A DNA stretch of 48,786 nt from a bacterium (GCA_023267555.1 JAHFMZ010000003.1:1-48786), one strand, 5' to 3'. Numbered from the stretch's first letter, positions 36,575 through 46,219 are shown. The notes: generated by a model not told the origin, from the sequence alone. Translations and numbers: made by a program.

Positions 36575-36689
36575 GCATTAAAAACATATGCGAGGTGACC
36601 AAACCCTTTCTTATCCTTGCTTTCACCTCATCTTTGTGGTATTACGAAACTACGTATGTAAGAAAAAATGGTCCTGTGCGTCTATAACT

Positions 36690-37184
36690 ATGGATCAACA
36701 TAAACAAAAATTAACAGAGGCCTATAACGAGTATTCAGATGCTATATTTCGATATTGTTTTTTCAAAATATCAGACAGAGAAAAAGCTATTGATTTTGTC
36801 CAAGAAACATTTGTTCGCACTTGGCAGTATCTTGTTAATGGCAATGAAATTGAAAACATTAAAACATTTTTGTATACCACGGCTCGTCATATAATTATTG
36901 ATGAGTATCGTAAGAAAAAAACATTGTCACTGGATGATATTGTTGATCAAGGTGTTGGGCCATACATAGAAATCGAAGAAGCTTTGTATACATCTATTGA
37001 TGCCAATCGTGTGATGGAACACGTGCGAAAGCTTCCCGAGATTTATAGTTCGGTAATTATTATGCGTTATACCAATGACTTATCTGTAAAAGATATAGCA
37101 CAAATTATTAATGAATCAGAAGATGTTGTTTCTGTTAGACTACACAGAGGCATTATTAAATTGCGAGAAATTATTTTATTATGA
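36690..37184 (+). CDS. ECF-type RNA polymerase sigma factor
   Basis: SDREKAIDFVQETFVRTWQYL; FLYTTARHIIIDEYRKK; YSSVIIMRYTNDLSVKDIAQIINESEDVVSVRLHRGIIKLRE. Confidence 0.9.
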   Translation: MDQHKQKLTEAYNEYSDAIFRYCFFKISDREKAIDFVQETFVRTWQYLVNGNEIENIKTFLYTTARHIIIDEYRKKKTLSLDDIVDQGVGPYIEIEEALYTSIDANRVMEHVRKLPEIYSSVIIMRYTNDLSVKDIAQIINESEDVVSVRLHRGIIKLREIILL

Positions 37185-38098
37185 AAAACATTTTTTCATT
37201 ATTTGAACAACATAAAGAAACAAAAATGACTCCAGAAGAAAAGAAATTTGCCTGGGAGGCTATTTCAGCGCAAACTTTTTTTCTTGATACGGATATATCA
37301 GTCAAGAAACCCATATTATCAAGTTTTTATTTTAAAGAGTTATTGCCAGTTATAAATCGACAAACTATTTTTTTAAAAAGGAAAAAATATGCTCTCGGAA
37401 TTATCGCGAGTACTTTAATTATATCTGGTGGTGTTTCAGCCTTTGCCCAAGTGTCGTTACCTGGAGATTTTTTATATAGAGTGAAAACAGATGTGAATGA
37501 AAAGATACAAGTTGCTTTTTCTCTTACTCCACAATCAAAAGCAAACACAGAAGCTGTTTTGGCTACGAGGCGTCTTGAAGAAGTGGAAGGATTAGCTTTA
37601 CGAGGGAAATTAGATTCAGGTTTAGAATTAAAAACCAATAATGCTTTTAATGCTCACGTTCGTGAGCTTGATTCACATATTGCAGAGCTTGAGAGTAGAT
37701 CAGAGTTTGGTGAGATTGCAAAAGTGGGTGTATCTTTTCAGACTAAAATAGCAGTGCACGCAGCAGTTCTTAAGGATATGGAAGTTAATAATGAGTTTCT
37801 TTCTTCTGCTAGTACGACAAAGACTAATACTAGTATGATTCTAAATCTTGAACAAAAAGTTTTGTCAGCCACCATTCCGACAATTATCGCAACTAAAAAT
37901 GCTCTTATAAAAACATCTGTCAGCACATCAACTAAAGTTGAAGTTTATAAAAATAAAAATAATAAAAATAATTTAGCTCTATATATTGACCCTCAAGAAG
38001 CGAGAGAATATTTAATAAGACTTCATCAAGAAATTGGAACACCTTCAACAATTTTGGAAATCCCTAATCCTTCGGTTGTCCCAACATTTATACCATAA
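37181..38098 (+). CDS. DUF5667-like protein, putative anti-sigma partner
   Basis: ATGA overlap with the ECF gene; one TM; ALPGDFLY-like SLPGDFLYRVKTDVNEKIQVAFSLTPQSKA. Confidence 0.75.
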   Translation: MKNIFSLFEQHKETKMTPEEKKFAWEAISAQTFFLDTDISVKKPILSSFYFKELLPVINRQTIFLKRKKYALGIIASTLIISGGVSAFAQVSLPGDFLYRVKTDVNEKIQVAFSLTPQSKANTEAVLATRRLEEVEGLALRGKLDSGLELKTNNAFNAHVRELDSHIAELESRSEFGEIAKVGVSFQTKIAVHAAVLKDMEVNNEFLSSASTTKTNTSMILNLEQKVLSATIPTIIATKNALIKTSVSTSTKVEVYKNKNNKNNLALYIDPQEAREYLIRLHQEIGTPSTILEIPNPSVVPTFIP

Positions 38099-38256
38099 AA
38101 ATAGTCCGTCATTTTTTGTAGATGTATTTTAACTTGTAAGAAAATAAATCCTGTAGCGTCTTTATATATAGGGTCACTGACTAACCCTAGAAATTAGGTG
38201 TTTAGTTAAGTCCAATTATGTTTCCTTTATTAATCTTAATGAAAATATACATTATT

Positions 38257-38907
38257 ATGAAAAAAATTATTCAAGGTTCTATTATAGCCATTTTGGCTTC
38301 AGTCGGACTTAGTACACAAGCATTTGCTTTTAATCAAATAAATCAGCAACTTGATTTTGGTGAAAGAAATTCAGATGTTACTAGTCTTCAGGAATTTCTT
38401 GCAGGAGATCCAAGTGTATATCCGCAAGGACTTGTTACTGGTTACTTTGGTGTTCTCACTCGTTCAGCGGTTATGAATTTCCAAGCAAAATACGGTATTG
38501 CACAAGCTGGGCGTGTTGGCCCACTTACATTAGCAAAGATGAATGAACTTATAGGTTCTGGTGTTGCAAATACATCAGGTCCAGCAATTGTTATGCAATC
38601 TGGTCCACAAGTCACAAGTACAACTGCTGTCTTTAATTGGATGACTACAAATAGAGTAGCTCTTGGTCGCGTGTATTACAGTACATCACCATTACAAATG
38701 AATGAGGGAGATATAAATTCAAATGGTTTTGCTGTGACAACCGGTCAACTTGGAAGTTATGATGGTGTGGCTCGTTCTTCACAATCATCAACTCTTACAG
38801 GTTTGCAACCAAATACAACCTATTACTACACAATTGTGGCAACAGATTTGGGTGGTAATGTAAGTGTGATTGGTCCAAACAATACATTCCGAACATCTAA
38901 TAATTAA
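38257..38907 (+). CDS. secreted peptidoglycan-binding plus fibronectin III-like protein
   Basis: Signal peptide; LDFGERNSDVTSLQEFLAGDPSVYPQGLVTGYFGVLTRSAVMNFQAKYGI; FnIII-like TGLQPNTTYYYTIVATDLGGN. Confidence 0.85.
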   Translation: MKKIIQGSIIAILASVGLSTQAFAFNQINQQLDFGERNSDVTSLQEFLAGDPSVYPQGLVTGYFGVLTRSAVMNFQAKYGIAQAGRVGPLTLAKMNELIGSGVANTSGPAIVMQSGPQVTSTTAVFNWMTTNRVALGRVYYSTSPLQMNEGDINSNGFAVTTGQLGSYDGVARSSQSSTLTGLQPNTTYYYTIVATDLGGNVSVIGPNNTFRTSNN

Positions 38908-38999
38908 AATGCTATAAAAGGGGATAGAGTAGAAAAGAAAAAAGGCAAACATCACTGATGTTCGCCTTTTGTTGTGGTGCATTGCACACCACAAATTGA

Positions 39000-40646
39000 T
39001 TAGGCCGAAGCCTGTTTCGTTTGTTCTGAGTTATCCGGTAGTTCGCCGATTTCGCGCAGCTTTACGCGAAGATACTCGCGCAATTCCTTGCCGGGGAAAC
39101 CGACTTCGGAGGTTTGCAGGTGACCCAGCTTGATGAAGGGTTTGAAATTGTAGAGAACGTGACCTTCCGGTGCTGATATCACTTTGGCATACCATTGGCC
39201 TTCGTTTGACCAAGAGCGGAATGTGATTCCGTCATTGGTCCTCCAATAACCGTGGCTGTCGGATAGAAATCCCTTTGCCAAAGGATTTGGGGTGGAAGAA
39301 GTCTGACCTCCTCCACCAACGACTTGGCCGTCGCTGGTCGCGAGACAAATACGACTTTTTTCTCTTCCGAATTGCGGAGCGGTAATACCGTTACGCGGCT
39401 TTTCGGTGGAGATCATCACCTTCGCTTGTTGTTGTTCTGCTTTCTTGAATGACTTAATGATGCCATTCTTGATAAGCACACCGCGAATGTAATTGACCAA
39501 TGCCACAATTTGGCCGTAGTCTTTACTGCTATGAAGCAGACTGGTATCATCGGCGACCCACTTTGCCAAAATGGTGAAGCCGATTTCGATGCCGTGTTTG
39601 CTGAGGTCGTTTCCTTCCCCAATTTTCACGACTTCAATCTGTTGACCGATTGCCGGACCGAACAACTTCACCAACACGCCGTCTAGGTCGTAAAACCCGA
39701 GATGACTTTGAATCATTTCAAACAGCGGACGAGTCTTGAACTCGGCGGGTGGGGTTGTCTTGGCAGGACGCAAGGGTCTGGGTCCGCTCGGCTTTTTGGC
39801 CACAAGCAAACCTTCCTCTTCCATCACCTTCCGAAGAAACGTCCACAGTGAGCACTTGTTATTCTTGGTTTTTTCCAAAGCGTGCTCGGGCTCACTGTTT
39901 CGATGAAGTTCGTTGATTGAAATTGTTACGCCGGCGATCTCCACATCAGTGAGACCACTTTCCTGCGGAGCACTTCGTACACCAATCATTGTGCTCTCGA
40001 CCTTCCCAAGTTTTTTCTGGGAGATTTCGAAAGTCACACCACGCGTTTCAATGAGGCCGACACGGGTGCCATCCCAAATGATTTTCGCGGCACTCGATGC
40101 TTCGTGTTCGATTACTTCTTCGGTCGTGTCGGTTGGTTCTTCCGCAGAATCTTCCACCTGAGGAAGGACTACTTCGTTGGCGAGGTTGTTGTATTTCGCA
40201 TTCCGCAAAAACCTCCACAACTCTTCCACGGCCTTTCGGACACCCTCGTCCTTCATCTTCGTAGCGAAGTAGGCTCGCTCGAGATGAAAGAAAGGAATTC
40301 TCGTTCCGGGTTGAACACCGGCCAAAGCAAGAGGGTGATAGTTGGGTATATAGTCGGCGACGATGAAGAGAATTTCTTGTTCGGCATCCTTGTACAGCGG
40401 AAACATTGCTTTCAAAAACTGGACGCCATTGATGAGATAGATTTCTTTGCTGTAGACACCGTCCAAAAGCTGATTGATGTCATAACAAGTGTGCTCCTCC
40501 GCGTACTTTCTGGCTTCTTGTTCAGCACGGGGAGTGTAGTCCGGTTTGGGACCACGAACCTTTGGTGCCTTCTCCTTCTTGACTTGAGGCTTCACTTTGC
40601 TCGGCCTCGGGTTGTCTTCGCCGTTCTTTTTCCAGGTTTTTCCCAT
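39000..40646 (-). CDS. hypothetical protein, higher GC than surroundings
   Basis: 548-codon intact ORF with SD AGGAGGATAATTAAAATG; terminator aaggcgaacatcagtgatgtttgcctttttt. Confidence 0.8.
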   Translation of the reverse strand: MGKTWKKNGEDNPRPSKVKPQVKKEKAPKVRGPKPDYTPRAEQEARKYAEEHTCYDINQLLDGVYSKEIYLINGVQFLKAMFPLYKDAEQEILFIVADYIPNYHPLALAGVQPGTRIPFFHLERAYFATKMKDEGVRKAVEELWRFLRNAKYNNLANEVVLPQVEDSAEEPTDTTEEVIEHEASSAAKIIWDGTRVGLIETRGVTFEISQKKLGKVESTMIGVRSAPQESGLTDVEIAGVTISINELHRNSEPEHALEKTKNNKCSLWTFLRKVMEEEGLLVAKKPSGPRPLRPAKTTPPAEFKTRPLFEMIQSHLGFYDLDGVLVKLFGPAIGQQIEVVKIGEGNDLSKHGIEIGFTILAKWVADDTSLLHSSKDYGQIVALVNYIRGVLIKNGIIKSFKKAEQQQAKVMISTEKPRNGITAPQFGREKSRICLATSDGQVVGGGGQTSSTPNPLAKGFLSDSHGYWRTNDGITFRSWSNEGQWYAKVISAPEGHVLYNFKPFIKLGHLQTSEVGFPGKELREYLRVKLREIGELPDNSEQTKQASA

Positions 40647-40822
40647 TTTAATTATCCTCCTAAAAGATGGGTAACTACGGTTTTGTTACAAAGGACTACA
40701 GTCTTTATCGTGAGGAAATGATAAAAATCAATAGCTCACGAAAGATGATATATATTATACACCTTTTACCTATTTTGTCAAGGTAAATATACTATTAAAA
40801 TAAAGGTTTTTTTGTGGCTGTA

Positions 40823-41185
40823 TTATTTTTGTTCTGTTTCAGCTTTTGCTTTTCTTAATAAAGAATCAATATGTTGTCGGTTTTTTTCTCCATAATCAAT
40901 TTCAACTTCAAAGAATGGAATAACTTTCACAGGAAGTCTTTTCATCACTGTGTGACGAAGTTCACTTCGCATACGCTTGGCAAAATCTAAAGCAGCAGCT
41001 TCTTTGCTTTCTGGTAGCACAGTTATAAAAATAGTTCCGTGTTTCATATCAGCAGACACTTCTGCGCGAGTGACAGTTATGAGTGATGCACCGGATGATT
41101 CACGTTGAAAAAAATCTTGAGCGATTGCCAGAACTTCAAGAGATATTTGAGTTTGTCGTTTTGTCGGTGGTTTATTTGCGTCCAT
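40823..41185 (-). CDS. rbfA: ribosome-binding factor A
   Basis: Small KH-like protein (ISLEVLAIAQDFFQRES...VTRAEVSADMKHGTIFITVLPES) directly downstream of infB. Confidence 0.85.
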   Translation of the reverse strand: MDANKPPTKRQTQISLEVLAIAQDFFQRESSGASLITVTRAEVSADMKHGTIFITVLPESKEAAALDFAKRMRSELRHTVMKRLPVKVIPFFEVEIDYGEKNRQHIDSLLRKAKAETEQK

Positions 41186-41198
41186 ATTAATAAGAAAA

Positions 41199-42713
41199 TT
41201 AAATTTTCAATTTTTCTACAAGAACTGCCTCGAGAATATCAGAAGGAATCATCTCAACTTTACTTTCCACCATCAATCCACATTCATTTCCTTCGTTTAC
41301 TTCTTGTGTTTTTATTTTTTGTGATTGAAGTTCAACAATTTTTCCACGCCCAAGTTCGACTCCACGACGAATTATTTTTACTATGCCATTATTTTGTATT
41401 TTCCCAGTTTCCACTTTTCCTCCGATAACGTGTTTGTCTTTTTGAGAACTAAATGTACGAATGATTTTTAATGTTCCAATGATTGTTTCTTTTTCTTCGT
41501 ATGGAAGGCGACTTTCTACAATGGTATCAAACCACTCTGAAAGTTTGTAAATAATATCAAAGAGTTCTGGTTTGATATTAAATCTGTCTGCTTGATCGCG
41601 AGCTTTTGTTTCCATTTTTACAGTAAAGCCTATAATAATAGTTTTTTCATCAGATGAAGCGAGCATAATATCTCCTTCAGAAATATTTCCGACACCTTCA
41701 GCAATTATTTTTATTTTTATGTCTTCAGTTTCTCTTTTTTTCAATTCGAGTTTGACTGCGTCTAATGTGCCAAGAGAGTCAGCTTTGATAACTACTGGAA
41801 TAACTACTTTTGCGTTTCTATAAATACGAGGATCAAGCACATTGTTTATTGTATTTGATTTTGTTTCTGATTGAAGCGCTTCCATAGATTTTTTATCAGA
41901 TGATGATATGAAAATCGCACCCGAAGCAGGGATTTCATCAAAACCCGTAACTTTGATTGGTTGTCCAGCGTGGGGCGACTTGATTGTTCGTCCAGCAAAG
42001 TCTTCTATAATACGAATAGGAGAAAGGGCAGTACCAGCGACAATAGCACCAGAAGTAGCCAAAGTACCATCTTTGATGATAAGAGAGGCAGAGATGCCAC
42101 GTTTTGGGTCTACAAAGCTCTCTAGGACATAACCGGTTGCGTCTGTGCTTATATCTGTGGTTAATTCATTCATATCCACAAGCAAGAGAAGTGTCTCAAG
42201 AAGGAAATCAATTCCTTGCCCAGTTTTGGCACTAATTTCTACACAAGGCACATCTCCTCCGTAACCTTCAATATAAATAGCATTTTCTACGAGAGAGTTT
42301 TTGGTTTTTTGTATATCTGCACCTGGTTTATCAATTTTGTTAATAGCTACAACATATGGAAGTTTGCGTGCGTCAATTGCTTTCCAAGCTTCAATAGTTT
42401 GAGTTTTCACTCCATCATCAGCTGAGACAATTAAAATCGCGATATCGGCAATTTCTACACCACGTTCGCGCATACTTTGAAATGCGGCGTGTCCCGGCGT
42501 GTCCAAGAAAGTTATAGGTTTGATAGTTCCATCAGCGAGCTTGTGCTGTACTTCATAAGCTGAAATACGTTGAGTGATACCACCAGCTTCACCTTCCACA
42601 ACATTTGATTTGCGAATGAAATCAAGGAGTGAAGATTTACCGTGATCAACATGCCCAAGTACCGCAATGACAGGTTGACGAGAAATCCGCTTCAATTCCT
42701 GAGTTTTTGACAT
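41199..42713 (-). CDS. infB: translation initiation factor IF-2 (short N-terminus)
   Basis: PVIAVLGHVDHGKSSLLDFIRKSNVVEGEAGGITQRISAYEV; FLDTPGHAAFQSMRERG; NKIDKPGAD. Confidence 0.97.
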   Translation of the reverse strand: MSKTQELKRISRQPVIAVLGHVDHGKSSLLDFIRKSNVVEGEAGGITQRISAYEVQHKLADGTIKPITFLDTPGHAAFQSMRERGVEIADIAILIVSADDGVKTQTIEAWKAIDARKLPYVVAINKIDKPGADIQKTKNSLVENAIYIEGYGGDVPCVEISAKTGQGIDFLLETLLLLVDMNELTTDISTDATGYVLESFVDPKRGISASLIIKDGTLATSGAIVAGTALSPIRIIEDFAGRTIKSPHAGQPIKVTGFDEIPASGAIFISSSDKKSMEALQSETKSNTINNVLDPRIYRNAKVVIPVVIKADSLGTLDAVKLELKKRETEDIKIKIIAEGVGNISEGDIMLASSDEKTIIIGFTVKMETKARDQADRFNIKPELFDIIYKLSEWFDTIVESRLPYEEKETIIGTLKIIRTFSSQKDKHVIGGKVETGKIQNNGIVKIIRRGVELGRGKIVELQSQKIKTQEVNEGNECGLMVESKVEMIPSDILEAVLVEKLKI

Positions 42714-42763
42714 AATATTAAAAGCAATTCTAACACAGAATGTCAATAAATGACAGCAATTTA

Positions 42764-43249
42764 TTAGAGATTACTCTTGTGAGCTTTTTTACTTTCTTCC
42801 AATACGCTTAATTCTTCTTCGGTCAAATCATAAGTAGATGTATATTTAACTAATGGTTTTGCAAAAATACTTACACGATCACGATGATGTAGCGAAGAAA
42901 GAAGAACCCCGTCTCCTTTTTCGTTTACAAGCGCAATGGCAAATGATTGATTACTACTATTTTGATCAAAAGCTTTATAGCGCACAGTAGACACGTTGCG
43001 AATACATTGTGCGAGACGATTGTCTAAATCAAATGCGTGTTTTGCAATTATTTCATCGTGTTTTTTTAATTCATCTACTTTATCAAGATATGCACGTACA
43101 GTACTTTCTAAACTTTTACCATTTTTGCCACGAGTAAATATATAAATTTTGTGATAAAGAAAGAGGACGACAATCAAAAGAAAGAGAACAGCGACGATAA
43201 GTGCAGGAATTATATATGGAGATGTTGTGGCGGTGAGAAGAATGCTCAT
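42764..43249 (-). CDS. DUF4446-like protein
   Basis: N-terminal TM, then VRYKAFDQNSSNQSFAIALVNEKGDGVLLSSLHHRDRVSIFAKPL. Confidence 0.8.
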   Translation of the reverse strand: MSILLTATTSPYIIPALIVAVLFLLIVVLFLYHKIYIFTRGKNGKSLESTVRAYLDKVDELKKHDEIIAKHAFDLDNRLAQCIRNVSTVRYKAFDQNSSNQSFAIALVNEKGDGVLLSSLHHRDRVSIFAKPLVKYTSTYDLTEEELSVLEESKKAHKSNL

Positions 43250-43366
43250 ATTATAAACGAGTGTAACATAAGCTTTTTTATCAAGTGTGTATATGGTTTT
43301 ATAATTCCCCTAGGCAAGGCCTAGGGGAATAAATAGGTATTTTTTTAAGAACACATAAATTACCAC

Positions 43367-43394
43367 TTGACAAATATTTTATATCTGCTATGCT
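43367..43394 (+). promoter_or_regulatory. promoter of GC-rich transcription unit
   Basis: TTGACA (43367-43372), 16-nt spacer, TATGCT (43389-43394). Confidence 0.6.
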
Positions 43395-43451
43395 ATATTT
43401 TGTAACACAAACCGTGTTGCGCTCGTTGTACATTAAAAGGAGAACAGCCAA

Positions 43452-43562
43452 ATGAAGAAGAAACCGCTTGCCACTCTGGATATCCATATCTCGATCAAGA
43501 CGTTCATCACCGCGGCCACCGACATCGACGCCAAGGCCTCCGGCACCCGCCGTCACACCTGA
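43452..43562 (+). CDS. 36-aa hypothetical ORF or truncated gene start (MKKKPLATLDIHISIKTFITAATDIDAKASGTRRHT)
   Basis: Promoter and SD aaaggagaacagcca upstream; followed by about 280 nt of GC-rich sequence without a convincing reading frame. Confidence 0.45.
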   Translation: MKKKPLATLDIHISIKTFITAATDIDAKASGTRRHT

Positions 43563-43838
43563 CCATCGGCGCCGGGCCAGCAGTATGTTTTTCATCTTCA
43601 TCGTCAGGTCCATCGCAGATGTCCTGCGTAGCGCAAGCTTCGCAATGCCCGCAAGCGTAATCGCCCTTCGGCACGAGCAATCGTCGCCGGCCGGCATCGC
43701 ATCTGGGCCCGAGGAATCTGTGGGGACCACAACCGCCGCTTTGTGGCGCAGGCACACCGAAAAGGCCGGTGTAAGCCTGCGTTTCGGGACGGTCTCTTGA
43801 ATCTGTCCTTCTTCTGATAAAACTTTCGGTACCAAAGT

Positions 43839-43879
43839 CCCCCGCCAGACGCACAGCGCCTGCCGGGGGATTTCATTTT
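43839..43879 (+). terminator. GC-rich terminator
   Basis: cccccgccagacgcacagcgcctgccgggggatttcatttttt. Confidence 0.7.
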
Positions 43880-43897
43880 TTATGTTAGAGTATTTAT

Positions 43898-45103
43898 ATG
43901 TTTAATTTTTTGAATAAAAGAATATATTTGGATAATGCTGGGGCAACTCCAATTAGTAAGAACGCAAAAAAAGAATTTTTGCGTGTTTTGGAAATTTTTG
44001 GAAATCCATCGGCAATTTATAAAGAAGGAGTAGAAGCAAAAAAGATTTTAAATGATGCTAAAGAAAAAATTGGAAAAATAATAAATGCACGAGCTTACGA
44101 AATATATTTCACGGGTTCGGGAACTGAAAGTTGCAATTTAGCAATACTCGGAACTTATTATGCTTGGAGAAAAGAAAATGAACATTCAAATAAACTTCCG
44201 CATATAATTATTTCTTCTATTGAACATCCGGCAATTATGGAAGCGGTTAACTATTTATCAATAAATAGTTTGGCTAATGTAACTTATCTTTCGGTTTATG
44301 AAGATGGTTTAGTAAAAGTGGAAGATGTCAGAAAAGCAATTACCGAAGATACAATTTTAATTTCTGTAATGTATGCCAATAATGAAATTGGAAGCATAGA
44401 ACCAATAAAAGAAATCGGAAGAATGATACAAGAAATTAAAAGTAAAAAAATAAATAATAAAAATTATCCATACTTTCATACTGATGCTTGTCAGGCGGGG
44501 AATTATTTGAATCTCGATGTTTTTCGTTTGAAAGTAGATATGATGACTATAAATAGCAGTAAAGTTTATGGTCCAAAAGGAATAGCTATTTTATACAAAA
44601 AGGAAGGGATAAATATTGAGCCAGTTTCTTTTGGTGGTGGACAAGAAAGAGGAATGAGAAGTGGAACAGAAAATGTTGCCGGTGCTTTTGCATTTGCTGT
44701 GGCGCTTTTGGAAGCTCAAGAATTAAAAAATAAAGAAATAGAAAGATTAACAGAAATTCGTGATGATTTTAAAAATAAATTGGAAAAGAAAATTCCTGAT
44801 GTAACTTTTTACGGAGCTTGGGGGGAAGATAGACTTCCAAATAATATAAATTGTCGTATACCAAATATTGGAAGTGATGAAATGATTATCAGATTAGATC
44901 AAAAAGGATTTTCAGTTTCCCATAAATCAGCTTGTTCTTCGCAAGTTGATGATGGGAGTTATGTTATCAAAGCTCTTGGGGCAACAGACAAAGAAGCTAA
45001 AGAAAATATTAGAATTACTCTTGGTAGAGATACAACAAAAAAAGATATGAACAAATTAGTTGAAGCTATTTTTGAAATAAAATCTTCTTTTGCTGGAAAA
45101 TAA
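43898..45103 (+). CDS. cysteine desulfurase (IscS/NifS family)
   Basis: IYLDNAGATPISKNAK; SSIEHPAIMEAV; NSSKVYGPKGIAILYKKEG; SACSSQVDDGS. Confidence 0.94.
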   Translation: MFNFLNKRIYLDNAGATPISKNAKKEFLRVLEIFGNPSAIYKEGVEAKKILNDAKEKIGKIINARAYEIYFTGSGTESCNLAILGTYYAWRKENEHSNKLPHIIISSIEHPAIMEAVNYLSINSLANVTYLSVYEDGLVKVEDVRKAITEDTILISVMYANNEIGSIEPIKEIGRMIQEIKSKKINNKNYPYFHTDACQAGNYLNLDVFRLKVDMMTINSSKVYGPKGIAILYKKEGINIEPVSFGGGQERGMRSGTENVAGAFAFAVALLEAQELKNKEIERLTEIRDDFKNKLEKKIPDVTFYGAWGEDRLPNNINCRIPNIGSDEMIIRLDQKGFSVSHKSACSSQVDDGSYVIKALGATDKEAKENIRITLGRDTTKKDMNKLVEAIFEIKSSFAGK

Positions 45104-45158
45104 AAAATGTACAGGCAAGACCTGTACATCGGATTTCATAATAAATGATTGGACTGTT

Positions 45159-45548
45159 TTATTCTTCGCAGAGGAATCTTTGTCCCTTGAGTGCTCCGAG
45201 ATGAAAAAAAGGAAGGCCGATTTTGTTTACAACTTCGATTACTTCAATTACGACGCCACCTTCTTTTTCTTCGTATGAGGCGTAAAAGACTGCATAAGAT
45301 AACAGTCCACCATATTTGAAGACTAGAATATCTCTCTCGACACCTATCACACCAATGAAAGTTATGTCCTTTCTTTTTGGCACAATTTCTTTTCGAGCGA
45401 GTTTCTCTTTCATTATCATCAATATGGCTTCGGGGGCCACATCTTCCATCCTTCTCATCAATTCATTGTGTTCTTTTTGCAGGAGCAATTTCTGGCGCAA
45501 ATCTTCAAGAGTGGGAAGGGGATTAACAAGAACAAGAGATGCTCGCAC
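45159..45548 (-). CDS. hypothetical protein
   Basis: GTG start with SD AGGAGA; own terminator (gatgtacaggtcttgcctgtacattttttat). Confidence 0.6.
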   Translation of the reverse strand: MRASLVLVNPLPTLEDLRQKLLLQKEHNELMRRMEDVAPEAILMIMKEKLARKEIVPKRKDITFIGVIGVERDILVFKYGGLLSYAVFYASYEEKEGGVVIEVIEVVNKIGLPFFHLGALKGQRFLCEE

Positions 45549-45649
45549 AATCTTCTCCTTTTTGTTGTTGAAGCTTATTGTTATAATAACATATTATAAT
45601 GATATTGTCCAGTCTTTCTATTTTTTAACTTAAATATAAACTGAGTAAT

Positions 45650-46219
45650 ATGTACGAAACAAAAGATTTTTCAGACTTATTAGGACTTGAAGGTTTTAGT
45701 GATATTTTATTAAATAATCATTTTACTTTGTATCAAGGTTATGTGACCAATACAAATAAATTGGTCGATTTTATGAAGGTAAAAGAAATTGGTACTCCAG
45801 AGTATGCCGAACTTCATCGTCGTTTTGGATGGGAATGGAACGGAATGAGATTACACGAACTTTATTTTGAGAATATGGTAAAAGGCGGTTCGGTTCTTAC
45901 AAGTGGTTCTGAGTTAGAAAAAGTTATCAATTATGTTTGGGGTTCATTTGAAAATTGGCAAAAAGATTTTGTTGGTATCGGAGCGATGCGTGGAATTGGT
46001 TGGGTTGTGCTTGCATATGATCCAATCAAGAAAATGGTATTTAATACTTGGATTAACGAACATAACGAAGGAAATTTGGTGGGAGCAACACCACTTCTTG
46101 TGATGGATGTTTTTGAGCACGCATATATTACTGATTATGGAATCAAACGTGCAGATTATATTTCAGCGTTTATGAAAAATATCAATTGGAGTGCGGTAGA
46201 AAAAAGGTTTGGGTTTTAG
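45650..46219 (+). CDS. superoxide dismutase (Fe/Mn family)
   Basis: LHELYFENMVKGG; FVGIGAMRGIGWVVLAYDP; NEGNLVGATPLLVMDVFEHAYITDYGIKRADYISAFMKNINW. Confidence 0.9.
   Translation: MYETKDFSDLLGLEGFSDILLNNHFTLYQGYVTNTNKLVDFMKVKEIGTPEYAELHRRFGWEWNGMRLHELYFENMVKGGSVLTSGSELEKVINYVWGSFENWQKDFVGIGAMRGIGWVVLAYDPIKKMVFNTWINEHNEGNLVGATPLLVMDVFEHAYITDYGIKRADYISAFMKNINWSAVEKRFGF

Noticed and set aside
43306-43330. ttcccctaggcaaggcctaggggaa palindrome as a special element
   Set aside because: Short isolated hairpin; most simply a terminator or operator, no recurrence seen.
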